A stretch of 64,000 nucleotides of DNA from positions 62,001 to 126,000 of the forward strand of contig LT598467.1 in assembly GCA_900074745.1 (NCBI GenBank), given 5' to 3'. Within the stretch, counting starts at the first letter, position 1. Each line of letters begins with the position of its first letter. The DNA comes from Lachancea mirantina (taxonomy: Eukaryota > Ascomycota > Saccharomycetes > Saccharomycetales > Saccharomycetaceae). Shown piece after piece: positions 1 to 9,250 of this stretch. The position numbers were made by a program, and so were the translations under genes. The notes beneath the pieces were generated by a model. The model did no database searches. It was given only the letters and a program-made list of their open reading frames with translations, and had not been told where the DNA came from.

Positions 1-463
1 GGATATAATATTTAGCATCAAAGATACGAATAAGGGTGTCAAACCCAACCAAATAGACGAGTGGTAAAGTCGCTCCTAATTCTTGATGGATTGCAGCGCT
101 CTTTTGTGCAAATTTTCCAAAGACGGTTAATGCGGCCGATGTTGGAATGAAATTTCTTGTTAAAAGTTGAGCCATCAGCATCATCATGTCCATTCTTTCG
201 TCGAAAGATGCCGGTTGAGGTTTTTTATCAGCATTATTGACTGATAGTAGAAGAAGAACATGCAAGTTCTGGGCCTTATAGTGCTCAAATGCGCTTTGAA
301 CGAGATTATAATGAGCCCAATGGGGTGGATTGAAGGATGAATCTAAAACTAGCAGTTTAGCATCACGATCGAAAGTCCGGCGACCGAAAAATATCGAGAA
401 GTCCTTACCTGAGGCTTGAAATTGCTGCAACACGCGCACAGAGCTTTTAGATGCTGTCGTCAT
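1..463 (-). CDS. POF1: POF1-like nicotinamide-mononucleotide adenylyltransferase-family protein (partial)
   Basis: This is the N-terminal 154 codons of a gene that runs off the left edge. The start is the ATG at 461-463. Residues 41-54 carry the nucleotidyltransferase signature (DSSFNPPHWAHYN), with the two histidines of the HxxH nucleotide-binding motif at residues 48 and 51. S. cerevisiae Pof1 is a small protein of this superfamily linked to ATP hydrolysis and protein quality control, and POF1 lies next to EMC1 and PDI1 on chromosome III as here. The C-terminal ATP-binding motif lies outside the window, so activity cannot be judged. The assignment rests on the motif plus synteny. Confidence 0.85.
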   Translation of the reverse strand, partial: MTTASKSSVRVLQQFQASGKDFSIFFGRRTFDRDAKLLVLDSSFNPPHWAHYNLVQSAFEHYKAQNLHVLLLLSVNNADKKPQPASFDERMDMMMLMAQLLTRNFIPTSAALTVFGKFAQKSAAIHQELGATLPLVYLVGFDTLIRIFDAKYYI

Positions 464-556
464 CGTCGCTTTATAATTGATAAACCGAGCTCTTTCGTTA
501 ATTACAGAATAAATATACAGATCAACTTTTTTGCAACTGGTTATCTCGAGAATCTT

Positions 557-979
557 TCAAAGTTCGTCGTGACCTGGTGTCTGCACTTTTACAAGAGTCA
601 CCTCGAACAACAGATCAGCGTTTGGCGGAATGACTCCACCTGCACCACGAGCTCCGTAGGCCATCTTGCTTGGAATATACAACTCTCGAGACTCGTTCTC
701 GCACATGCCTAGAATGCCTTTTTCCCATCCTTCAATTACATAACCCCCGCCCAATTCAAAGTCAATGGGTTGATTGCGGCGGTGAGAAGAATCGAATACT
801 TTTCCTCCTTCAATTAAGGAACCTGTATAATGAACCGAGACGATGTCCCCTTCTGATGCCCGATGCGAACATTCATTTTCAGCAACTTTAACAGTGGTCT
901 TAATAACAAGATCGTCGAGACTGTCAGAAAACGTCAGACCTGTAAATAAAGCTGCGACTATTAATGCCACGAATTTCAT
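557..979 (-). CDS. FPR2: ER-lumenal FKBP-type peptidyl-prolyl isomerase
   Basis: The product is a 140-residue FK506-binding proline isomerase of the ER lumen. A hydrophobic signal peptide covers residues 1-18. One FKBP domain follows (about 35-132) with the pocket segments VHYTGSL, FDSS, VIEGWEKG and AYGARGAGG, and the chain ends in the retrieval signal HDEL. The length matches yeast Fpr2. The gene is on chromosome IV in S. cerevisiae but sits here between POF1 and EMC1, as expected for unduplicated gene order. The upstream region has two CACGTG cores (1081-1107) that could serve the unfolded-protein response, which induces FPR2 in S. cerevisiae. That regulatory link is inference. Confidence 0.95.
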   Translation of the reverse strand: MKFVALIVAALFTGLTFSDSLDDLVIKTTVKVAENECSHRASEGDIVSVHYTGSLIEGGKVFDSSHRRNQPIDFELGGGYVIEGWEKGILGMCENESRELYIPSKMAYGARGAGGVIPPNADLLFEVTLVKVQTPGHDEL

Positions 980-1080
980 TTTTCTCTGTATGTACTTCTA
1001 ATATGGAAGAGCTTGTATCGAGTTTAGCAAGTTCATCAAATTCAGCATCTGAGCATCCAGTGATTGACATCTTGAGCTTG

Positions 1081-1107
1081 TCACGTGATTCTTGTGTATG
1101 CACGTGG
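1081..1107. promoter_or_regulatory. Two CACGTG boxes upstream of FPR2
   Basis: TCACGTGA (1081-1088) and CACGTGG (1101-1107) lie about 100-130 bases upstream of the FPR2 ATG. They fit Cbf1/bHLH sites and resemble the ACGTG core of Hac1-type UPR elements. They also fall inside a short open frame that spans this gap, so they may be partly coincidental. Confidence 0.4.
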
Positions 1108-1156
1108 CTCGAAATGTTGGTGTCGATAATGCTCGGCAAGTCGTTCTCTGCTCGCA

Positions 1157-3376
1157 TTAGCTCTTCACCAACCATCTTGTCTTCAGTCTGTTCGAGTTTA
1201 CCATGGGTCTCAGAAAGTAGCATATAAGCAGTAGCCCAAGGACAGTAGAAAGCAGTTTACCCTTCTCAAACGATGGGCTGAGCATGTCGAATTGTAGCGA
1301 TGGTGAAAGTCTTGTGCAAAATATGTCGTGGCCAATGTCACATATCAGAGTGGTAGATTCCAAATTGGTTGGGATTGAAAGGAGGGAAGATTTGGAACCG
1401 GGGAAAAATGTTCTGTAATGTGTTAAGATGGATTGATCGTTTATAGGAATTCCGCACAAGTAGGGCAGAGCCATGAACTCTTTTTTATCCGCGTCCGTCA
1501 TTTTTGATTCTTCAATTCTTCGACCACTCACAACACTCTTTGGCAAGTAAGTTATCTGACCACTTTCGAGTTCAAGTAAAACTGCTTTTGTCGTAACGTC
1601 AAATTTGGTAGCTGTCAAAGCCAGATTTCGAATAATTTCTGGATATAGGTAAGCCCGAGTGATAACTTCTGGTTTTCGAGCATAGAATAGTGGATCAGCA
1701 CATGAGTCAGGGACTGAGTCTCTTTCATTTGGGGTCAGGGACTCGTACAGCTCAACAACGACAATTTTTTGTTCTGGTACGGGTTCCGAGCTGAAAAAGG
1801 TGTAAATACACCAGTGCTCGCCAAAAACCATGTTGACGGGCTTCTCAACGTTGACCTTTTCATCGTGGAAATAAGAGTGCACGAGCTCACCGGTGATCGT
1901 GTCAATGATATGGAACCGCAGCACGCCAGCCGACTCATCAGACACTGCGTAGGCGGCCAAGTTTGGATACAAATATTTGTAAAGTACTGTACGATCGCCC
2001 AAGATTGTTCCAACACTGACAGTGTGACCATGAGTCTTGCCTGCGTAGCCAACTATTTTCTCATTTGGCGACAGGTCAACTGTCCAGCTTTCTTTCAAAT
2101 CATTGTGCTCAAGAACAAATGCACTTAAACCTCCAGCTTCGTGATCCACAATATAGCTCACATTTTCAGACAGCGGTACGCCGCTTTCGATAACGACCCT
2201 AAACCCTTGTTTTGTTTTGGCGAAGAAAGTGTCACTCGAACCCAACCTGTTTATAGAAGAGCAAGGAACAATGCCCTGTTTCCGGACAAGTTTCGGTTCT
2301 TCCTCTATGCTCTTGATGTCAAAGACTATCGAAAACCCTGAACTGGTGAAAACTACAAGCTCAGAATTGGTTTTGACAATTTCGAGTTCTATGATGTCCT
2401 CGAGACCAGTGTCTACTGTCCAGAGCTTACTGCCATCGATGGAGCTCAAAGCTGAGATTTGGCCCGTATTAGACGCCACTATCAAAAGTTTGAAAAACCC
2501 AAAGTCAATATTGCGTTGCCTCAAGGTTTCCTGATCATCATTCTCCAATGCTTCCTTGATAAGCCTTCCTGGAGAAATTCTTCTGGCAACAAACGCCTTT
2601 TTGACTCTTTCAAGGCTAAGTATTGCCCTGCGTTTATAGGCCTCGAATACGGGCATGTGCTCGTCGATTTCCAGCTCCCTTGTAATCCTTGTGGTTGAAA
2701 CTGGCTCAAGGGACATGTACGTGTAAGCGCATATATCTGTAAGCGACTCATCACGGCTCCATTGTGCTGTGGGTACGAAGTTTTCGTATTGAATGTAGGA
2801 GTATTTTAAACCCTTGCAGGCCACTAGTGCTTGAAGGAAGCCGTCGTTGCTAGCCTCCAAGAAGAGTATCTGTTCGAAATCAGTTGGTAAGTCAACATGA
2901 AAGTGCTCGATTTCTGGCGATGACAGACCGTTTATCTGCAGTTTACCTTGATCGATAGTTACCACTGAAAAATCTGGTTTGCAGGACGACGAAAACACGG
3001 TGATTTCGTCGCCCACAAAAAGTCCACTTTTGGTGTCTAGTATATGAGTCTCGCCATTTTCAGATTTCAAGGCAATTTTAGAGTCTTCTAGAGTCATGGT
3101 ATCTGCTACAATGAACGTTAAAGGTTGTCGAGACACGATGCCTCCATTTGAAGAATTCAAAACTGAAAACATTGAGGCGTCTTGGTAACCCGATATGATC
3201 CCAATGTGCTCATTACTCACTTTCACGGCGCACTCGTAGCGCCCTATGTTCTCCAAATGCCAGTCGGTGTCAAATGCTTCATCATCATAAACTGCTTCGA
3301 CTTTCACCAAACCTATGGTGACAAACATTAAGACATAGAGGAGAAAGTCTCTCGTCCGAAAATCAGGGAACCACAT
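1157..3376 (-). CDS. EMC1: ER membrane protein complex subunit 1
   Basis: The product is the large lumenal subunit of the ER membrane complex, an insertase for tail-anchored and polytopic membrane proteins. The 739-residue chain (S. cerevisiae about 760) begins with a signal sequence (hydrophobic residues 11-28). A long beta-rich lumenal region contains PQQ-like propeller repeats (for example SSIDGSKLWTVDTG). A single transmembrane helix lies about 25-45 residues from the C-terminus (LLSTVLGLLLICYFLRP), with a short basic tail. The start ATG at 3374-3376 immediately precedes the signal sequence. It neighbours MGR1 and POF1 as on S. cerevisiae chromosome III. Confidence 0.92.
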   Translation of the reverse strand: MWFPDFRTRDFLLYVLMFVTIGLVKVEAVYDDEAFDTDWHLENIGRYECAVKVSNEHIGIISGYQDASMFSVLNSSNGGIVSRQPLTFIVADTMTLEDSKIALKSENGETHILDTKSGLFVGDEITVFSSSCKPDFSVVTIDQGKLQINGLSSPEIEHFHVDLPTDFEQILFLEASNDGFLQALVACKGLKYSYIQYENFVPTAQWSRDESLTDICAYTYMSLEPVSTTRITRELEIDEHMPVFEAYKRRAILSLERVKKAFVARRISPGRLIKEALENDDQETLRQRNIDFGFFKLLIVASNTGQISALSSIDGSKLWTVDTGLEDIIELEIVKTNSELVVFTSSGFSIVFDIKSIEEEPKLVRKQGIVPCSSINRLGSSDTFFAKTKQGFRVVIESGVPLSENVSYIVDHEAGGLSAFVLEHNDLKESWTVDLSPNEKIVGYAGKTHGHTVSVGTILGDRTVLYKYLYPNLAAYAVSDESAGVLRFHIIDTITGELVHSYFHDEKVNVEKPVNMVFGEHWCIYTFFSSEPVPEQKIVVVELYESLTPNERDSVPDSCADPLFYARKPEVITRAYLYPEIIRNLALTATKFDVTTKAVLLELESGQITYLPKSVVSGRRIEESKMTDADKKEFMALPYLCGIPINDQSILTHYRTFFPGSKSSLLSIPTNLESTTLICDIGHDIFCTRLSPSLQFDMLSPSFEKGKLLSTVLGLLLICYFLRPMVNSNRLKTRWLVKS

Positions 3377-3550
3377 CTCGTGTAGAAATGATGATTACAG
3401 AACTGAGCCCAATTCAGAACCTGAACAATTTGTCGATCGATCGGTTCGAATTTCGTCTCTCAGATCCCAGCCTGCATCTCTCACTGGCATTAAAAAGTGA
3501 TGTAATCATTATATACGACAAGATTGACTTTAGTGTTCATCGTTAAAGCT

Positions 3551-4738
3551 TTAGTTGCCTGTCACCTCCCTATCGTTTTGGTCATCATCAGGTTTCGATT
3601 GAGCCTTATTGGCGGCGTCGTCTTCTGACATTAACACCGTGGGAAGAAATTTGATGCTCAAAGACGTCTCTAGTGCTAAATCTAGCCATGGGCTAAAGGT
3701 TGACCATGTTTCCGAAAGGTCGATTTCATCGGCATTGTGTACTTCAGGGCCGAGCATAATGCCATTTGCACCTGTTGGTCTTGAAAAGATCTGATGCATA
3801 CTATTTTTTGGCGCGTTCTTGACTAATTCGTAGATCCTTTCTCGACTTTCTTTATTCCCTTTCTTGAGAGCTATCTTTTCCGCATCATCTTGGTGCAGTT
3901 GCTTTCCTAAGAGCTTAGCTGCCACGTCTTTGGTGCGTTTGTCCCTAAGAAAATCGACCATTTCGAGGTGATATTCTATTTTGTCGAGGAACTCCGAAAA
4001 AGACATAGGTTTAAAATTAAGAGGTCCGTACCATTGACTTACCCAAGTGTCTGCTTCGGTCGTTGCGCGTGCTACTGCCACACTTTGTTTAACTTCTGGG
4101 ATATTTAGGGGCAGCACGTTCCCGCTAGTGGCGTCCTTGACTTTAAATTTTGTAGCGTCAACTCCTTCGTGATAAAACTTTATGATATCATTGAAAAACT
4201 GCTTGTCACGTACCGAACGCGCCTCTTCGTACCATGGATCGTACTTTAAAATTGTCAATCTGCAAGTCTCTAGAAGAGACTGACTTAACAAAATCGAACC
4301 ACCTAGAAGGTACAACGACCTCTTGATGGCCATGAAGCGGGGAGAATTGAAAAAGCTCAGTCTACCTGCATCACTTATGCGAAAAGAGTGGGTACCACCG
4401 AAGGTGGTTGGCCCGTGGGCGGCCATGTACACTTTGCCATGCGTTGTTGAAAATCTATTCAGACTCGGTATTTGAGATATGTCCTTCTTTATTATGCCAT
4501 TTCCAAGTGATCTAAACCTGCTCATGCATAAAAGTCCCACGGCTGTTTGTATGCTAATGAGAGTCCATAGGCCGATTCGATTGTCCGACGCGGGAACCAG
4601 AGGCCCCCAAAGCTTTAGCCCAAGGCTCGGCCTCACATAGAATTTTGCGGAATCGTTTCCATTCTCCCCCGAGTTCGATGCTCGGGGTAAATTGGTAGAC
4701 GGATTTTTAGATCCATCAGGCGGTAGATATACGCCCAT
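3551..4738 (-). CDS. MGR1: i-AAA protease adaptor of the mitochondrial inner membrane
   Basis: Mgr1 is an adaptor of the Yme1 i-AAA protease, which degrades inner-membrane and intermembrane-space substrates. The 395-residue protein has two hydrophobic segments (around residues 56-75, GLWTLISIQTAVGLLC, and 139-158, YLLGGSILLSQSLLE) separated by a basic loop. This matches the two-pass topology of the family. The C-terminal region is charged and ends in an acidic Asp/Asn-rich stretch. The gene lies between EMC1 and PDI1 as in S. cerevisiae. Identification rests on synteny, length and topology, because Mgr1 has no enzymatic motif. Confidence 0.88.
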   Translation of the reverse strand: MGVYLPPDGSKNPSTNLPRASNSGENGNDSAKFYVRPSLGLKLWGPLVPASDNRIGLWTLISIQTAVGLLCMSRFRSLGNGIIKKDISQIPSLNRFSTTHGKVYMAAHGPTTFGGTHSFRISDAGRLSFFNSPRFMAIKRSLYLLGGSILLSQSLLETCRLTILKYDPWYEEARSVRDKQFFNDIIKFYHEGVDATKFKVKDATSGNVLPLNIPEVKQSVAVARATTEADTWVSQWYGPLNFKPMSFSEFLDKIEYHLEMVDFLRDKRTKDVAAKLLGKQLHQDDAEKIALKKGNKESRERIYELVKNAPKNSMHQIFSRPTGANGIMLGPEVHNADEIDLSETWSTFSPWLDLALETSLSIKFLPTVLMSEDDAANKAQSKPDDDQNDREVTGN

Positions 4739-4923
4739 TTTGAGCTCTCGACGTCTAGGTATGCCTTAATGGACTTCGCAATCAATTTTTCGTTGCTGTT
4801 CCACGAAACCGAGTGCTTATTCCAGTTCTTGAATGCGAATACCTAAAAATACGTAATAAACGATGTTAATGGCAAAAGCGCCTATCGGTCGAGGTTTCTC
4901 CTTATATACTTTTAATGAGTTAC

Positions 4924-6495
4924 TTACAACTCATCGTGCTCAACTTCAGCCTCTTCCACGACTTCTTCTTCTTCGGCATCTCCGTCCTCAATGGCGGCCT
5001 CCTGCTCGGCAGCTTTCCGCTTTAGGATTTCGGCTCCGTTAACACCATTGGATCCATTTTCCTCAATGAACTCCAAGAAGGACTCAATGGTTCTTGCGCC
5101 TTGGTAGACGACAGGAACGGATTTGTTACCGGCTGGGTATAGATACAAAGTTGGGTATCCTTCAATCTCCACGTTGACATCGTTCAAAGTAGCATCGACA
5201 TCAGCGATTAGGACTTTGTCCTTAGCATCAGAGTCAAAAGCATAAACTTCAGCAAGTTCTTCGAAAATAGGAGCTAATCTCTTGCAATGGCCACACCACG
5301 GAGCGTAATATTTAACCAACACATCCTTTTCGGCGTCGTTGATGATTTCGTCGTGGTTCTTACCGACGATCTTGAAAACAGAAGACTCTTGAACTTCAGG
5401 AATTTCTTCGGACTTGACGACTGCTTCCAATTTGCCTGCGAAAAAGTCCTTGACGAATTTGGCCACATCCTTCGTCTTTAGTTCCAAAGACTTCTCTAGT
5501 TTTTCAAATTCTTCCTCAGACAATTGTGGTAGACCATACTTGAGGTTCTTCCCCAAGTCATGAATCACAAATAGAGGAAATTGCTCTTTCATGTTCAAGT
5601 TCTCGGCGTGTTTACCGTACAAGCTGGCGTCTAGACCAACAAAATTCAACTTACCTCTGTGTTCTTTGCCTAATTTGGTGAAAAATTCCTCGTAGGTGGA
5701 ACGTTCCTCAGGGGAGGAGTAAAAAAAGTACGCGAGTGGTAGACCCGAGGCCATGTAGCTTTGGTAGGTTTCTCCGCTGATTTCACCAAAGTATGGTTTG
5801 GTCTCAACAGAGAGCCATTCCAAAAGATCAGCTAGAGTAGTCTGCTTGCCATCGTAAACAATAGGATCATCAGACTTTGGTAGGTAAATGGCTAGATTGC
5901 CCTTGCCCTCTTGAGCGTATTGCACAAAAGTGAAGTCATCTCTAAAGAGATCAGCTAACTCGTAAAACGTGGCGTTGGCACCTTCGACACCAGAGTCAAC
6001 GATGACTGGTTGTCCAGACTCTTCCAATAGATCCTTAAAGTCAGCAGCAGCGTCTTCGCCCTCTAGAACAGTGACCGGGGACAAAGATTGCTTAACCATG
6101 TACGAGATAATCGCGTCAGCAGTTCTGCCGCCTTGATATTCCGCTGGACTTTCGAATTGGTTGCTCTTGAACACCTTCAATGTAGGGTATCCACGAATAC
6201 CTTGTTCCATACATAGGTCGTGTTCAACAGTACAGTCAATCTGAGCTAGGGAAATGTTCTTACTCTCAAGTGCCGCAGCAGCCTCCACGTAGTGTGGGGC
6301 AAGCGTTTTGCAGTGACCACACCAAGGTGCGTAAAATTCTGCTAAAACAAGTGGGTGCGTCTTGACAAAATCTTCAAAGGTATCCGTAGTAAGTCTGACG
6401 ACCGCGGAATCTTCTGGCGCAGTGGCTTGCTCTTGTCCACGAACAAGTGCTGTCGCCGCAGCCAAAGTAAAAAGACTTTTTATGTTGACCAGCAT
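4924..6495 (-). CDS. PDI1: Protein disulfide isomerase
   Basis: This is an essential ER thiol oxidoreductase that forms and shuffles disulfides in secretory proteins. The 523 residues comprise a signal peptide (1-20), thioredoxin-like domains a-b-b'-a', an acidic tail and HDEL. Both active sites are intact: CGHC at 59-62 and CGHC at 401-404. A second cysteine pair in the a domain (C88, C95) corresponds to the extra disulfide of yeast Pdi1. Codon choice is strongly biased, suggesting high expression. One gene stands where S. cerevisiae has PDI1 and EUG1. Since both CXXC motifs are complete, it is PDI1-like rather than EUG1-like. Confidence 0.98.
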   Translation of the reverse strand: MLVNIKSLFTLAAATALVRGQEQATAPEDSAVVRLTTDTFEDFVKTHPLVLAEFYAPWCGHCKTLAPHYVEAAAALESKNISLAQIDCTVEHDLCMEQGIRGYPTLKVFKSNQFESPAEYQGGRTADAIISYMVKQSLSPVTVLEGEDAAADFKDLLEESGQPVIVDSGVEGANATFYELADLFRDDFTFVQYAQEGKGNLAIYLPKSDDPIVYDGKQTTLADLLEWLSVETKPYFGEISGETYQSYMASGLPLAYFFYSSPEERSTYEEFFTKLGKEHRGKLNFVGLDASLYGKHAENLNMKEQFPLFVIHDLGKNLKYGLPQLSEEEFEKLEKSLELKTKDVAKFVKDFFAGKLEAVVKSEEIPEVQESSVFKIVGKNHDEIINDAEKDVLVKYYAPWCGHCKRLAPIFEELAEVYAFDSDAKDKVLIADVDATLNDVNVEIEGYPTLYLYPAGNKSVPVVYQGARTIESFLEFIEENGSNGVNGAEILKRKAAEQEAAIEDGDAEEEEVVEEAEVEHDEL

Positions 6496-6902
6496 CGTCT
6501 TTCGCTAAGTTGGTTCAGAACAGTCAATCAGTCAAAAGGTGGCAAATAGGTTGTCTATTATAAATCTTTTTTATATTGAACACGTCAAAGGTCAGCCGCC
6601 CTCGTTTTCGTATAAAGCGATAACACCTATTGAGCGACACAGACGTACCACCTATAGAATCTGTCCATTAAGCCGCCTTTTCTTCGCTCAAAGCATGCTG
6701 GATAGGTTGTAGCTTGCTGGCAACTGACCTCCCTTCGATCGGCTCCGTTTTAGGTGTCGCGGAAGTGAAGGTAGCAAAATAGCGAGTTCTCTTTTCAATT
6801 CGCGGTGGGCACCGCTTTGGGCACCGTTGAAGTATGTGATGTGTCCTCGAATCACTTCTAATTAGCTTGTGGATTTGCGCTTTGACATTTAGAAATTCAA
6901 AA
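6496..6902. promoter_or_regulatory. PDI1 promoter and GRH1 3' region with UPR-type element
   Basis: This 407-base stretch has no convincing gene. It holds the PDI1 promoter (PDI1 runs leftwards) and the GRH1 terminator. CACGTCA at 6581-6587 reads TGACGTG on the PDI1 strand, about 90 bases upstream of the ATG, and matches the ACGTG core bound by Hac1-type factors. An AT-rich TATA-like segment lies at 6555-6576. Confidence 0.45.
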
Positions 6903-7952
6903 TCAGCTGTTTTTCGCTGGAGGTGGTGGCGGTGGGGTTTTCAAACTGGCAGCAGGGCTTTGATCTTTACCTTCTTGGAAATAATCTTGCATCGACGACG
7001 CAGCAGTGGCCGCTGAGTGTGGCTTGGTTTTTCTTTTATGCATGGGAGGTGGAGCAATGAAATTGTCGGTCGTTTTAGTCTCCGTGGCAACAGTATTGGG
7101 TAGTGCAGCGGTCTGCCCAGCGGGCACGAACGCATCGGAGGAGGGTAGCTCAAAAATCGGCATGTCCGCAGGTTGAGGGTCGGGAATTCTGTGCAAATAT
7201 CCGTACCCTACACCGCAACCCAGCCTGCCATCTCCGCCGATTTTCGTGGTTATGGGTCTCACAGAGTCGCTGCCAGAGTTGTACACATAGAGGACTAGTT
7301 CTTCGTTAGCACGCGAGCGCACGATCTCCTGGAGTAGAGTTTCGCCGCCGGTAGCCAGCAATCCGTCTTGGCACCCGATAATGTAGTCTTCCTGGGGCAC
7401 AAGACCGGAAGCACTGGCGGGGCCGTGAGGATTGTGTATCTCCAAAACGTGATACGTGTATGTAGCCGCGAGTAGTGGAGCCCATTGAACTGAAAAGCCT
7501 AACGGCTCAAACTCTCGATGGTTCTGGTCTGTTGCCGGATCGAGCGCGACGTCTTCCACCTCGGCTTTACGCGCAACGTCAACGTATTCATCGCGATAGA
7601 ACCCACCTTTTCCGGACCACACATTTAGTTTGATGCTGCTGCCACACGAGTTGTTGATCGTGCGTAAGATGGATCCAAAATCTGGATGTAGATACCCGTG
7701 TTGGTTTTGGATCAGGGGCATGGGCATGTCGTTGAACCCGACAATAAAATCGAAAAACGACGCTACCTGTAACTGCGTCTCATCACATCTTATGACCCGA
7801 AGACCATGTAACGTGCTATTACTATCGTTACCTGGAACAAGCAGGTTCGGGGGTAGCGACATGAAATAAGAGTCAAGCTTGTCGCCGGCCCCAATTGTGT
7901 CCGTTACACTCTGTTCGAAAGTTTTGACCAAATTTTTCGCTATCCTAAACAT
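6903..7952 (-). CDS. GRH1: GRASP65/55-family Golgi-associated protein
   Basis: Grh1 is the yeast GRASP protein, found on early Golgi and ER exit sites, partner of Bug1 and COPII and required for unconventional secretion. The first residues (MFRIAKNLVKTFEQ) form the conserved amphipathic helix that anchors the S. cerevisiae protein through N-acetylation. Two PDZ-like GRASP repeats span about residues 45-245, including GLRVIRCDE and HEPLGFSVQWAP-type segments (here FEPLGFSVQWAP) and GCGVGYGYLHRIP. The tail is proline-rich with a run of seven prolines near the C-terminus. The length (349) is close to the yeast protein. GRH1 is a chromosome IV gene in S. cerevisiae, next to EUG1. Confidence 0.95.
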   Translation of the reverse strand: MFRIAKNLVKTFEQSVTDTIGAGDKLDSYFMSLPPNLLVPGNDSNSTLHGLRVIRCDETQLQVASFFDFIVGFNDMPMPLIQNQHGYLHPDFGSILRTINNSCGSSIKLNVWSGKGGFYRDEYVDVARKAEVEDVALDPATDQNHREFEPLGFSVQWAPLLAATYTYHVLEIHNPHGPASASGLVPQEDYIIGCQDGLLATGGETLLQEIVRSRANEELVLYVYNSGSDSVRPITTKIGGDGRLGCGVGYGYLHRIPDPQPADMPIFELPSSDAFVPAGQTAALPNTVATETKTTDNFIAPPPMHKRKTKPHSAATAASSMQDYFQEGKDQSPAASLKTPPPPPPAKNS

Positions 7953-9250
7953 GTCTTGAAGTCACTCGTTGTCTACAGCTGATGATTTCTCTTGCTCTCT
8001 TTTTTCAAAGATATCTCTTACCTGTTTAAAAAGACTATGGAGAACTTAACGTGGTAAATTTCGGCAGAATTTCAAAAGCAGGACAAAATAATAGGACATG
8101 TCCAGGTTTTCAAGAACCACTGCATTTCGAGTAGTATAAGTTCACGAAACGATGATATCTTGAGCAAATATCGGTGTCTGTAACGCTACCTAAGATCATT
8201 GCACAACTCCACTTAAGTTGCTTGTAAATTTGACATTTCGGCATACTTATTCGCGGAACATTACAAGCAAAGTATGAGATGAGAAATTACTCATTTGAAA
8301 GTCGGCTAAGGTTCTTATTTAGTTCTCGTTAGGCCCATATCAACACCATGCTAAACGCACGAGACGTTCACACGAATAGTTGTTCACGTGAAATTTCGTG
8401 AAAATGGGCTTGCACTCTGAAAGAGTAAGACGTACCGCAGTTCCGAGGACGAACCGACTGTCAATATAACTAGTCCGCTTGAGATAAAATTCTTTCGAAG
8501 GAAACACCAAAGGTGTGTGAGTCCGCCTGTGGGGCGCCCATCATTTCTAACGGTTCAGATGTGGAACTAGCCGCGATCTTTTGTAGATTTAATATTTGAA
8601 AGCTCTACTTCAGAGAATAATAAGTTCTCAGGTAGCTGAGTTTGATCTCTTGCTTGACTATCGTGTATTCAAGTGACCGGGCTCGTCATATTTACATCGC
8701 GGATTCGAGAGAATTCGTTGCAGTTTTAGTCCTTCCTTACGAAATGGTTCGAATGTACACACTGAAGATGGCTATACTCATCTATTGAATTCGTGATTCA
8801 TTGACTGTACAAGCGGAGCCCGGGACCGTGAGTGCGACGGTAACGGATCGAATAACGTCCTCAGCCATCGCAACTAGCTCTTGACTAGATTCAGTTGAAG
8901 GAGCAATTCGTCGACCTCGTGAAAAGAGATTAGCATTCGCTGGACTCGTGACCCAGAACCGACTATGGTCAAAGGCGTATCGTCAAAGACGTTTCCACCT
9001 ATCACGAACCCTATTTAGCAACCTTCATCTTGGTCGTAAAGTTTCTCCTTGCCGTGAAGGGGACAAGGCACCTGACGAGGCCGGATGTCCAATGATGAAG
9101 GGAAAATAAAAGGGATGAGCAAATGCGAATTCTCACACCACGAGAGCGTCGTTCCCAGCCACTTCGTGAGCGCATATATCAAGGAACTTTTTCGCTTGGT
9201 GTAGTCTTCTCACTTAGCCAGCTTGACAAGCGTGAGAGCATAGCGGAATA
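7953..9250. promoter_or_regulatory. Long GRH1/GLK1 divergent intergenic region
   Basis: About 1.3 kb between two divergent genes holds no open frame long enough to call. It is long for this genome. A perfect heat-shock element is present at 8390-8402, next to a TTCACGTGAA palindrome (8383-8392). An AGGGG stress-type core occurs around 9058. No tRNA-like B box or repeat was found. It may hold a regulated glucokinase promoter or a non-coding transcript, which sequence alone cannot settle. Confidence 0.5.
8390..8402. promoter_or_regulatory. Heat-shock element upstream of GLK1/GRH1
   Basis: GAAATTTCGTGAA is three perfect alternating nGAAn units with two-base spacing, the consensus Hsf1 site. It overlaps the end of TTCACGTGAA, so an Hsf1 site and a CACGTG box are fused. 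It lies about 440 bases upstream of GRH1 and 850 bases upstream of GLK1. Confidence 0.55.
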
